Positions 1 through 7,852 of a stretch of DNA of 64,000 nt are shown in pieces. The notes beneath the pieces were generated by a model. It saw nothing but the letters and a program-made list of their open reading frames with translations, was not told the DNA's origin and did not search any database. The number at the start of each line of letters is the position of its first letter. The stretch's first letter is position 1. Location: contig NZ_CP056122.1 in assembly GCF_018219455.1 (NCBI RefSeq), positions 3,720,001 to 3,784,000 on the forward strand, read 5' to 3'. The translations under genes were made by a program, and so were the position numbers. The stretch comes from Moritella sp. 5 (GTDB lineage: Bacteria > Pseudomonadota > Gammaproteobacteria > Enterobacterales > Moritellaceae).

Positions 1-227
1 TTATGCTTGCCATCAATATGTAGATGGCAGCAATGGCATACACCCATACCGCAATAAGCCCCAGATTTAACACCGTAATCATTTTTCATCAACTGGCGAA
101 CGCTAGATGCCAGTAATGTACTAAGTACACTTTCTCCTTCAGTTGCCAACATTTGTATTCCATCGACATTAATAGTAAACAGCCTGTCCATAGCTTCTGT
201 TATATCTTGATTTCTTTTTTCTGACAT
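1..227 (-). CDS. (2Fe-2S)-binding ferredoxin-like protein, partial (runs off the window)
   Basis: The 75 readable N-terminal residues begin at an ATG and stay open to base 1, so the end of the gene lies outside the window. A motif near residues 57-69 reads GAYCGMGVCHCC, the cysteine cluster of the small plant-type 2Fe-2S domain found in HcnA and in the small subunits of opine, sarcosine and proline oxidases. Those proteins pass electrons within FAD-dependent amine oxidases. The partner FAD subunit would be expected next on the same strand, beyond the edge. The domain call rests on the cysteine spacing; the physiological substrate cannot be told. Confidence 0.75.
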   Translation of the reverse strand, partial: MSEKRNQDITEAMDRLFTINVDGIQMLATEGESVLSTLLASSVRQLMKNDYGVKSGAYCGMGVCHCCHLHIDGKH

Positions 228-774
228 TATTCTGTTACTCCGTAGAACTTGAAGTTATGACAAATACTTATTATTCACTTATAACTGACACCAACAATGC
301 AATGACACACGCAGTAATGACAGGAAGGCTAGTAAGTAAAGTCATTAAACAATAACCATAAAAATAACAAGGTTAAAGCGCTGACGAAGGGTTACCTGTG
401 TATTTTTAACATCAGTCACATTATTAGTTTAACTTCATGATGAACATCTCACTCGGACGATATTAAAGAGCGCCAAATAGAGAAAACCAAGAGCAACAAC
501 CCAAGAAAAGGAAAAGAATAGCCTTTAACACTGTAAATTTATGTAAATACAGGGCTATGTAAACCAGTGCAAACAGATAGTTATGCAAATCGAATGCTTT
601 TTTAGATAAGAAACGTTATAACGCCAAATTAGTAGTATGGAGATTAAAATGAGTATCTTGTTTGAACCAAAATACCTTAATGCTTGATGAGTCGTACAAA
701 ATTTGTGCAACTGCATATCTATATTGTTAACAGCGTTGCTTTTATTATTGTTTATCATTAAAGTGCCGCGACTT
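228..774. other. Intergenic region without a supported gene
   Basis: About 550 bases of A+T-rich DNA. It must hold the promoter of the leftward 2Fe-2S gene and the transcription start for the riboswitch that follows. A 67-codon leftward frame here has no ribosome-binding site and low-complexity content, so it is not called as a gene. No clear hairpin terminator was seen. Confidence 0.5.
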
Positions 775-905
775 ACAGTAGGTGCTCAATATTAAACAGC
801 GTGTTACCGCAATTAAGGATTGAGTTAAACGGGAAGTTTGGTGTGAAACCAACGCTGCCCCCGCAACGGTAATCAACGAATGTTGAGAGCCCGATACCGG
901 CCTAT
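775..905 (+). promoter_or_regulatory. Cobalamin (B12) riboswitch
   Basis: The conserved core is present in order: a GGTGC element near 781, an AAACGGGAAG block near 827, GGTGTGAAACC near 840, the signature GCCCCCGCAACGGTAA at 856-872, and a B12 box (AGCCCGATACCGGCC) at 888-902. This is the standard adenosylcobalamin aptamer. It normally switches off B12 or cobalt uptake genes or B12-independent isozymes when the coenzyme is present. The gene behind it here looks broken, which makes it an apparent orphan. Confidence 0.93.
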
Positions 906-935
906 TGAAATATTACCGTATTGCGGAGGGCGATA

Positions 936-970
936 GCGGAATAGAAAAATCCTATTCTGTTTTGCTTTTT
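936..970 (+). terminator. Probable riboswitch expression-platform terminator
   Basis: Bases 936-944 pair with 952-960 (nine pairs including G-U pairs) around a short A-rich loop, and a T-rich run (TTTTGCTTTTT) follows directly. The position just behind the B12 aptamer fits a ligand-controlled terminator. A second hairpin, CCCCAA/TTGGGG near 1010-1026, lies just before the ATG at 1032 and could instead mask its ribosome-binding site. Confidence 0.45.
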
Positions 971-1031
971 GGCAATAAACACATACATGGTTTTTTTGTA
1001 TTCTGCCATCCCCAACATCATTGGGGAACCC

Positions 1032-1270
1032 ATGTTATTTCGACGACCAACACCCGTATTAGCGGCGTGCCTATCACTGCTACATTTATCCTCTGCACAG
1101 GTAATGAACATATCAATTATCTAGGGTTAGATAAGAAAGGCTTTTTATGGCTAAGCATGATCAACCCAGCTACACCAGGAGTTGATATTATTGATACCGT
1201 GAATAACACACGAGTTGGCAGCCGATTGTTAACAATGCTAAACCCTAATGTGATCCATTTTCTTAACTAG
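1032..1270 (+). pseudogene. Possible frameshifted small exported protein behind the B12 riboswitch
   Basis: An ATG at 1032, just after a GGGGAA sequence, opens a frame coding MLFRRPTPVLAACLSLLHLS and then SSAQ, a good signal peptide. It stops at 1122-1124 after 30 codons. From about 1100 another frame is open to a stop at 1268-1270 and reads like real protein, with segments such as KKGFLWLSM and VDIIDTVNNTRV that resemble a beta-propeller strand. One indel near 1100 would join the two into a secreted protein of about 80 residues. The family was not recognised. It may be the stump of a B12-regulated exported protein. A TTG-initiated reading of the second frame from 905 overlaps the riboswitch platform and is less likely. 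Confidence 0.35.
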
Positions 1271-1315
1271 TTAACTAATTAACTAATTACTCGTATTACA
1301 ATAAGTATATATACC

Positions 1316-1350
1316 GAGGGCCGAAAATTTGATGATCGGCCCTCATTTTT
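1316..1350. terminator. Intrinsic terminator, probably bidirectional
   Basis: A perfect nine-pair stem, GAGGGCCGA (1316-1324) with TCGGCCCTC (1336-1344), is followed by ATTTTT on the top strand. It sits between the end of the rightward remnant and the end of the leftward small gene, so it can serve both. Confidence 0.8.
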
Positions 1351-1383
1351 ACATTCATGTTTTACTAATATAATCTTAATACA

Positions 1384-1671
1384 TTATTTAATAATCGAAA
1401 CACCGTCGACTTGCGCAACAGTACTCGCATTGGTTCGTTCGATTGTTTTAACAAGCACGGATTGAATCGTTTCATCTTCTCGTGCGTCACTTTTGCTCAC
1501 AAATTTTTGTGCTTGTGGTTCCGCGCCCTCTTCTAACGTGAACGTCACAACAACTTCGGTTGCAGTATCCTTCGTTTCACCAAAGTACGCTAGCGATACT
1601 AACGGATAACCTTTAAAGCCTTTTTTAACTAGCTTTTCAATACGTTTTTTTGCTTTATCTAAATTCATCAT
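1384..1671 (-). CDS. Hypothetical small protein (95 aa) downstream of selO
   Basis: The start is set at the ATG-ATG pair at 1671/1668 because an AAGGAT ribosome-binding site lies five to seven bases before it; the longer frame up to 1764 overlaps the end of selO and has no such site. The protein is soluble and charged. It begins with a lysine-rich helix (KAKKRIEKLVKKGF), followed by alternating hydrophobic strands (VVVTFTLEE) and a C-terminal segment ending in VDGVSIIK. No signal peptide or catalytic motif is visible. It lies 57 bases behind selO on the same strand and may be co-transcribed. The family is not recognised. Confidence 0.6.
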   Translation of the reverse strand: MMNLDKAKKRIEKLVKKGFKGYPLVSLAYFGETKDTATEVVVTFTLEEGAEPQAQKFVSKSDAREDETIQSVLVKTIERTNASTVAQVDGVSIIK

Positions 1672-1727
1672 TGAATCCTTGTGGTAACTAAACCGGAAAA
1701 TATAATACGTAAACAATAAGGGGATAA

Positions 1728-3272
1728 CTATGACGAGCAACTCAGTACCATCTTTCGTCCCCACTCAGGAGGTAATGCTGCGAGCTTTTCAAACTCAGGG
1801 TGTTCGGCAAACGGATTCGCTAATACTTCAAGTAACTCATTCACCAAGCTGTAGTCGTAGTCAGTTGCTTGCGTGATCGCTTGCTGCGCTAAGTAATTAC
1901 GTAAAATATACTTAGGGTTAACTTGGTTCATGCTCACTTTACGCAGCTCATCTACGCTCGATTCTAAGACTAAACGCTGCTGATATTTCACCGCCCAAGC
2001 ATCAAATGCCTCTCGGTCGATAAACTGATCGCGTATTAGGCTATTATCAGTATCCTCAGCGCTATTAAAATCACTTAATAGGCGGAAAAAATAGGTATAG
2101 TCCACTGCGCTACCGGCCAATATTTCCAACAAGTGTTTAATCAACTCACCATCCGTATCATGCACTTGTTGTAAACCGAGTTTTCCACGCATCAACTCAC
2201 GCAATTTCGCTAAGAATATATCATCATAAGTTTGTAGCACTGCATTTAACGGATCGATATCAACAAACGGAGTCAGGGCACGACCTAACGCCATTAAATT
2301 CCAATAACCCACTTGTGGTTGCTGATTAAAGGCATAACGACCCGAATAATCGGTGTGATTACAAACATAAGCGGGATCGAAGTTATCCTGAAACGCAAAC
2401 GGGCCATAATCAAAGGTTTGCCCTAAGATAGACATGTTATCGGTATTCATCACCCCATGAACAAAACCAACCGCTTGCCAATGTGCCATTAACTCCGCGG
2501 TAGTGGTCATCACTTGCTTATAAAACGCCAAGTAAGGTACTTCTTCGTTTAAGGCATCAGGGAAATGCTTGGTTAGGGTGTAATCCAACATCAGCTTCAA
2601 ATCGTCTAAACGCTGGGTATAATAAAAATGTTCAAAGTGACCAAAACGCACATGCGATTCAGCAACACGCACGACCATGGCGGCTTGTTCAACTTGCTCG
2701 CGCATCACAGTATCACTACCAACAACCACACTTAATGCTTGTGTAGTTGGAATACCTAACCCCTGCATTGCCGCACTGCATAAATACTCGCGAATACTTG
2801 AACGCAATACAGCGCGACCATCACCTTGACGGCTATAAGGCGTTCGGCCTGCACCTTTTAAATGCAGATCCCAGGTCGTGTTATTGCTACTATCACCACT
2901 AGCATCATTATCTTTAACTTGCGCTAATAGCAAGCCACGACCGTCACCGAGATCAGGGTTATAGTGACCAAATTGATGACCGGTATACTTCATTGCCAGG
3001 GGGTCGAAACAGCTTGGTAGATAATTACCAGAGCATAGCTGCAGTAATGCATCGCTATCAGCAACAGCATTATCTAAATCTAACAAGGCTAATACTTGCG
3101 GGTTTAGGCTGACCATTTTCGGGTCGCTGATCCCATCTGGCATTTGCTTGTTATAAAAATGCGCAGGCAACGTCGCATAGTGATTATCACAGTTCAGTGA
3201 ATCAATACTTGTCAGCTTATCACGGCTATCGGTTTGCTCATGGCTGTCTACTGGCTTATTAGCGATGCTCAC
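1728..3272 (-). CDS. selO: Protein adenylyltransferase SelO (YdiU family)
   Basis: 514 residues, close to the usual 480-520. SelO is a pseudokinase that transfers AMP from ATP to Ser, Thr or Tyr of proteins and is linked to oxidative-stress adaptation. Family blocks visible are YTGHQFGHYNPDLGDGRGLL, KGAGRTPYSRQGDGRAVLRS, HGVMNTDNMS with the following DYGPFAF, and ALGRAL. The protein ends in CSS; eukaryotic relatives carry selenocysteine at this antepenultimate place, and here it is plain cysteine. The start codon is GTG with AGGGAT upstream. It lies downstream of msrB on the same strand. Confidence 0.95.
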   Translation of the reverse strand: MSIANKPVDSHEQTDSRDKLTSIDSLNCDNHYATLPAHFYNKQMPDGISDPKMVSLNPQVLALLDLDNAVADSDALLQLCSGNYLPSCFDPLAMKYTGHQFGHYNPDLGDGRGLLLAQVKDNDASGDSSNNTTWDLHLKGAGRTPYSRQGDGRAVLRSSIREYLCSAAMQGLGIPTTQALSVVVGSDTVMREQVEQAAMVVRVAESHVRFGHFEHFYYTQRLDDLKLMLDYTLTKHFPDALNEEVPYLAFYKQVMTTTAELMAHWQAVGFVHGVMNTDNMSILGQTFDYGPFAFQDNFDPAYVCNHTDYSGRYAFNQQPQVGYWNLMALGRALTPFVDIDPLNAVLQTYDDIFLAKLRELMRGKLGLQQVHDTDGELIKHLLEILAGSAVDYTYFFRLLSDFNSAEDTDNSLIRDQFIDREAFDAWAVKYQQRLVLESSVDELRKVSMNQVNPKYILRNYLAQQAITQATDYDYSLVNELLEVLANPFAEHPEFEKLAALPPEWGRKMVLSCSS

Positions 3273-3304
3273 GGATTATCCCTGCGGTTAAGGCTTTATA
3301 TAAA

Positions 3305-3360
3305 TATACCCAAATTATTGCATGGTATTATGTTCAACACCTAACAACAACTTGGGTATA
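3305..3360. repeat. Intergenic inverted repeat
   Basis: TATACCCAA (3305-3313) faces TTGGGTATA (3352-3360) with 38 bases between, in the msrB-selO gap. There is no T-run, so it does not look like an ordinary terminator. The ends resemble small palindromic elements scattered in gammaproteobacterial genomes; a related end design is seen at 58465-58511. Confidence 0.4.
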
Positions 3361-3411
3361 TACTTCATCGACTATTTTGTGACGATTGCTTTCGCGATCT
3401 AGCTTAACGAG

Positions 3412-3846
3412 CTAGTCTTTGCTATCGGCTTTAAAACCCATTGATATTGAGTTAATACAAAAACGTTGACCCGTCTCTGTTGGCCCGTCAGGGAATACAT
3501 GGCCTAAGTGAGAATCACAGTGACTACACGTCACTTCAATACGTTGCATGGCTAAACTGTTATCTTCGGTATACACCACCGCGCCCGACTTGATCTCTTT
3601 ATCAAAACTTGGCCAACCGCAACCCGAATTAAACTTGCTATCACTGGTAAATAATTCACTACCACAACATTTACAATGGTATACGCCTACTGCACTATTG
3701 TTTAGTAGCGTACCTGTATAAGGATGCTCAGTGCCCTTTTTACGGCAAACGTAAAACTCTTCATCTGTCAATTCAGCTTGCCACTCGGTATCAGTTTTAG
3801 TCATTGTAATGCTACTTTTGTCGGTATTCTTTATATCTTTATTCAT
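3412..3846 (-). CDS. msrB: Peptide methionine-(R)-S-oxide reductase MsrB
   Basis: 144 residues from the ATG at 3846; the frame extends further upstream but would overlap the ABC gene. It reduces the R form of methionine sulfoxide in oxidised proteins. Zinc-binding pairs CxxC are visible in YHCKCCGSELF and VTCSHCDSHLGHVF. The substrate loop GCGWPSF and the catalytic cysteine in RFCINSISM are intact. No signal peptide, so cytoplasmic. It begins 20 bases behind the ABC exporter gene and is followed by selO, grouping two redox-stress functions on one strand. Confidence 0.96.
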   Translation of the reverse strand: MNKDIKNTDKSSITMTKTDTEWQAELTDEEFYVCRKKGTEHPYTGTLLNNSAVGVYHCKCCGSELFTSDSKFNSGCGWPSFDKEIKSGAVVYTEDNSLAMQRIEVTCSHCDSHLGHVFPDGPTETGQRFCINSISMGFKADSKD

Positions 3847-3865
3847 ACTCTTTTTACCCTCACGG

Positions 3866-5701
3866 TTAATGAGTTGATTGTAAGCGGCCGTACAATGTTT
3901 GATAAAGCCCTTCAACCTGTAATAATTCATGATGTTGTCCTGACTGGCTTATTTCGCCATCGTCGAGCACATAGATCAAGTCAGCTTGTTTAATTGCGCT
4001 GAGTCTATGAGCAATAATTAAGGTCGTTCTATTCTCTAAAAATTCACTAAGATTATGATGTAAACGACTCTCGGTTTCGGTATCTAATGCAGACGTTGCT
4101 TCATCAAAGACCACCATTTGAGGTTTACTTAATACCATTCTTGCAATTGCTAAACGCTGGCGTTGACCACCAGAAAGACGCACACCATTACGTCCGACTA
4201 AGGTATCTAATCCATGAGCCAGTTGTTTAATTGTTTCTGCCATTTCGGCAACTTGTAGCGCTTGCCATAATTCATCATCGGTAAAACTATTACCCATAGA
4301 TAAGTTTTCACGTATCGAGGTATTAAACAAGATAGGTTGCTGTAATACTGTGGCAATATTCTCACGTACTTTATCATAACCAATCTGGTTTAGCGGCACA
4401 TCGTTAATTAAGATCTCGCCTTGTTGCTTCTCATATAAACCTAATAACAGCTGTACCAGTGTTGACTTACCGCCGCCACTCACCGCAACAATCGCGACTT
4501 TTTTACCTTTCGGGATCACTAAGTTTACATTACGGATCACTTTGTTTTCACTATTGTAAGCAAAACACACGTCTTTGAATTCTACCGCAACGCCATCTTG
4601 ACTCGCAAACGGGTCCACCACACACGAATGTTGTGGCTCTTGCGTTAACTCAAACACACCATTTAATCGTTTCAATGCCGCCGAAGCTGCAAAGTAGGTA
4701 TATTGAATACTTAATAATTCTTGTACTGGTCCCATCATAAACCACAGGTAACCAAATACCGCGAAGATCTGACCGATAGTCAGGTCAGCAAAAACGACCA
4801 TCAGCATAGCGATCGCACGAAACACTTCAAAACCAATTAAGAAGATAGTGAAACTTAAACGGTTAACCGCATCTGTTTTCCATTGTGATTGGATCGCGCT
4901 ATGGCGTAACTCACTCGCCGCATCAATAACACGGCTGAAGTATTGCTTCTCACGTTGTGCTGTACGTAACTGTTGGATTGCATCTAAGGTATCAATTAGC
5001 GCTTCTTGAAATGCTTCAAAGGCGGCATTTTCACGTGTTTTTAAATTTTTAACCCGCTTACCAAACGAACGAGAAAAATAGATAACTGCCGGATTCAACA
5101 ATAAGATGATTAAACCTAACTGCCAATCAATCCATAACAAGATCGCAGCCGTACCGATAATGGTGAGCATACTGACTAGAAACTTAGATAAGGTCTCTGC
5201 TAAGAATTTATCGATAGTTTCAACATCTGTGATACAACGAGAGCTGATTCCACCCGATCCCTGCGTTTCATATTCGGTTAAGGATACCAGCGGTAAATGG
5301 TGCATTAATTTATTACGAATATAAAAACTGAGATTCTTACCAATGATCGTAAACTGTCTCGCTTGCCATACCGACAAGACTAAACTAGACAAGCGTAACA
5401 ACACCACAAAACCAAGGATCGCCAGAATATACAGTTGCGGCCCCCACCACGATTCAGGGAACATGTTTTGCATTGCCTGTACCGCCGCAGCGGGCTTCTC
5501 TAACAATACTTCGTCCACGAGTAAAGGCATCATCAGCGGAATAGGGACACTGACTAAGGTGGCAAAAACGGCAATGATATGGGCAGTAATTAATGGTTTC
5601 TTTTGGCGTAATACACGTTGACGGATCAAGCCCCAGCTAATCCGTGTACCTTTGTTTTGTTGCTGAGATTGCGATTTAAATTGAGTATTTTCTTCTATCA
5701 T
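3866..5701 (-). CDS. ABC transporter, fused permease/ATPase (exporter type)
   Basis: 611 residues with an N-terminal six-helix membrane domain (about 35-320) and a C-terminal ATPase (about 365-600), the layout of MsbA/multidrug-type half-transporters that work as dimers. Walker A is VSGGGKST, the Q-loop LQQPILFN, the signature LSGGQRQR, Walker B MVVFDEAT and the switch histidine lies in AHRLS, so the ATPase looks active. Substrate is unknown. It precedes msrB by 20 bases and may form an operon with it. A peptide, lipid or drug exporter are all possible. Confidence 0.93.
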   Translation of the reverse strand: MIEENTQFKSQSQQQNKGTRISWGLIRQRVLRQKKPLITAHIIAVFATLVSVPIPLMMPLLVDEVLLEKPAAAVQAMQNMFPESWWGPQLYILAILGFVVLLRLSSLVLSVWQARQFTIIGKNLSFYIRNKLMHHLPLVSLTEYETQGSGGISSRCITDVETIDKFLAETLSKFLVSMLTIIGTAAILLWIDWQLGLIILLLNPAVIYFSRSFGKRVKNLKTRENAAFEAFQEALIDTLDAIQQLRTAQREKQYFSRVIDAASELRHSAIQSQWKTDAVNRLSFTIFLIGFEVFRAIAMLMVVFADLTIGQIFAVFGYLWFMMGPVQELLSIQYTYFAASAALKRLNGVFELTQEPQHSCVVDPFASQDGVAVEFKDVCFAYNSENKVIRNVNLVIPKGKKVAIVAVSGGGKSTLVQLLLGLYEKQQGEILINDVPLNQIGYDKVRENIATVLQQPILFNTSIRENLSMGNSFTDDELWQALQVAEMAETIKQLAHGLDTLVGRNGVRLSGGQRQRLAIARMVLSKPQMVVFDEATSALDTETESRLHHNLSEFLENRTTLIIAHRLSAIKQADLIYVLDDGEISQSGQHHELLQVEGLYQTLYGRLQSTH

Positions 5702-5759
5702 AATTTATATAAAACCACACTTGCCTTAACGCTGTTGCGAATGATTATCAATTGCAGCA

Positions 5760-6338
5760 TTATGCCGTAGATTCACTCGCAACAACAGCTTTAATGCCTT
5801 CGCTATGTACCTTGATGCAGATATCACCTTGTTTAAATGCAATCGTAGGATTTGCTAATGTTTCGCCTTCAACTTGTGGCGCTGAGCGTTTAATTTTAAT
5901 ACTGCCGTCATTAGCTAATAAGGCATCAATATCTGGATTAATCAAACGTAATGCCAGTTCTAACTCTGCCATATTAGTCGCATTACCCGGTAACACTAAC
6001 TCTATGTGTTCCCAACCTTGTTGGGGATAATGCTTGGCAGGAAACGGTAGTTCGACACAATCAATCTGCCAATCACCTAACGTTAACGGCTCATCTAATA
6101 CTATTATATATATCGGTCGACCGTTAATAATGCTGTCAGAAATAACCTGACCACGTTGTGTAAACTCAGCCAGTAGTGACTCTGCGGTTGCAATATCATT
6201 CACCCGCAGTGCGACATGATCACACCATAACGCATCAGTTTTTAAATTTGATTGCTCAAGTAAACCAAGTGTATGTGAGAATGCTAAAATCGCTTTAGAG
6301 AATGCAGGCCACTGCTGAGTTAGATCTTGATATTGCAT
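5760..6338 (-). CDS. yecM: YecM family protein (VOC fold)
   Basis: 192 residues, similar in length to E. coli YecM (188). YecM belongs to the vicinal-oxygen-chelate superfamily, whose members bind a metal through His and Glu residues. Visible candidates are CDHVALRVND near residue 40, PIYIIVLDEPL in the middle, and the IDCVELPFP and WEHIELVLP segments, which have the expected spacing. The reaction is not known for this family. It lies 58 bases ahead of the ABC exporter gene on the same strand. Confidence 0.88.
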   Translation of the reverse strand: MQYQDLTQQWPAFSKAILAFSHTLGLLEQSNLKTDALWCDHVALRVNDIATAESLLAEFTQRGQVISDSIINGRPIYIIVLDEPLTLGDWQIDCVELPFPAKHYPQQGWEHIELVLPGNATNMAELELALRLINPDIDALLANDGSIKIKRSAPQVEGETLANPTIAFKQGDICIKVHSEGIKAVVASESTA

Positions 6339-6410
6339 GGTAATTCCTTCAATAAGTTATCAAGTAATTATACCACACGATAATCCGATTCCTCGCAGGT
6401 ATCATTCTGT

Positions 6411-7742
6411 TCAGGTCAAACTTTTAGCCCACTCTAACCTCTGGACACGCAATCCACTTAACGTTAACTTAACTAACTCTCCACCGCCTATTGCGATTAG
6501 ATAAACATACATAACAGGTAAATTTGCACGCATGCAGATTAGTGCAATTGGTATAGTCGTTCCCCACATGCAAATAATATCGACCATAAAGATATAGCGC
6601 GTTTGCCCTCCAGATTTTAGCGTCCCCATCATATTAATGGAATTAACTGTTATTAATGGCAAAAGTAAACAGAACAATCTGGTGATCTTTATAGCAGTGT
6701 CTTGAGTGTCAGGACTCAGATCATATAAGCCAATAAGCGACTCAGCAAAGGAGGCTAAAATAACGGCCATGATAATCGCAAAAATAGCACCTATAGCATT
6801 AAACTTTCTAGCGATAAGAATAGCTTTATCCACATTATTTCTGCCAAGCTCATGACCAATAATGATCCCTGTTGCACAGCTCATCGCTAAAATACCTGTC
6901 GAAGCAATTTTTTCTAGGCTATTGAATACACTAATAGAAACGAGGACGTCTGTTCCCATTTTTGAATATATGGCTGTTAGCGTTGTTGCACCCAGCGCCC
7001 AACAAGTATAAGAACCGATCACTGGTAACGCCGTTTTTAGATAATTTAAACTGAAACTTTTATCGATCCTTTTAAAATCATTGAACGATACAAAGACAGG
7101 ATATTTTCGCTGATATGCCAAAAACAATAGCAATAAACATTCACAAAATTTAGCACATGTAGTGGCAATAGCAGCCCCTATAACACCAAGCGGTGGAAAA
7201 CCAAAATGACCAAATATTAAAACATAATTAAGTAATACATTAATAAATAGCGCTAATACGCTCGCATACATGGCTTCTTTAACATGCCCCATACCACTGA
7301 GCATTTGCCCCAACGAAATTGATAATGCAGTAAAAAAGAAAGAAGTCGCGACGATGGTAAGGTATTCCCCACCAAGCTGTACAACAACCGTTTCTGATGT
7401 GAATAATTGTATTAACGTCTGGGGAAAGAAAAATGATGCTAAAAAGAAGATACTGCTAACAGCTAAAGTCAGTACACTACAGAATGCTATCACTTTACGT
7501 ATACTTGGAAAGTCATCGACTCCATGATACTGGGAAATAAAAATAACACCGGCACTGCTAATACCAAACAAAGAAATAATGAGCAACATGACAACCTGAT
7601 TCGCTAGGCTAACCGCTGCAATAGCAGATTCACTCACTTGACCGATCATAAACACATCAACCAGGTTTACGGTTGCAGTGATCATCCCTTGTAGCATGAT
7701 GGGTACTGCTATATAAAGAAGTTTTTTATATATATCTTTCAT
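6411..7742 (-). CDS. MATE family efflux transporter
   Basis: 443 residues with twelve hydrophobic segments. The N-terminal segment reads AVPIMLQGMITATVNLVDVF, the usual MATE opening, and a second related repeat begins near residue 230. MATE proteins export cationic drugs and metabolites in exchange for sodium or protons. It is the last of four leftward genes (speA, speB, glycosyltransferase-GNAT, MATE), 110 bases behind the transferase. The context suggests that it exports a metabolite made or modified by those genes, although a general drug pump is equally possible. Confidence 0.93.
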   Translation of the reverse strand: MKDIYKKLLYIAVPIMLQGMITATVNLVDVFMIGQVSESAIAAVSLANQVVMLLIISLFGISSAGVIFISQYHGVDDFPSIRKVIAFCSVLTLAVSSIFFLASFFFPQTLIQLFTSETVVVQLGGEYLTIVATSFFFTALSISLGQMLSGMGHVKEAMYASVLALFINVLLNYVLIFGHFGFPPLGVIGAAIATTCAKFCECLLLLFLAYQRKYPVFVSFNDFKRIDKSFSLNYLKTALPVIGSYTCWALGATTLTAIYSKMGTDVLVSISVFNSLEKIASTGILAMSCATGIIIGHELGRNNVDKAILIARKFNAIGAIFAIIMAVILASFAESLIGLYDLSPDTQDTAIKITRLFCLLLPLITVNSINMMGTLKSGGQTRYIFMVDIICMWGTTIPIALICMRANLPVMYVYLIAIGGGELVKLTLSGLRVQRLEWAKSLT

Positions 7743-7852
7743 TGGATTTCAGGTTCTTGATTATTTCGAAAAAATACAGCTATAAAAGCTAACCGACGCA
7801 AGTGTTATAGCTGTATTCGCATGAGTTATGCAATGTAGAATTAATTCGCTTT

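Noticed and set aside
555-758. A 67-codon leftward frame in the first intergenic region
   Set aside because: No ribosome-binding site, biased low-complexity content, no recognisable family.
902-1111. A 69-codon leftward frame opposite the B12 riboswitch platform
   Set aside because: It is a shadow of the riboswitch and the remnant on the other strand, with no ribosome site.
905-1270. A 121-codon rightward frame behind the B12 riboswitch taken as an intact gene
   Set aside because: It would start on TTG at the edge of the B12 box and run through the terminator hairpin; only its second half looks like protein. It is treated instead as part of a broken gene.
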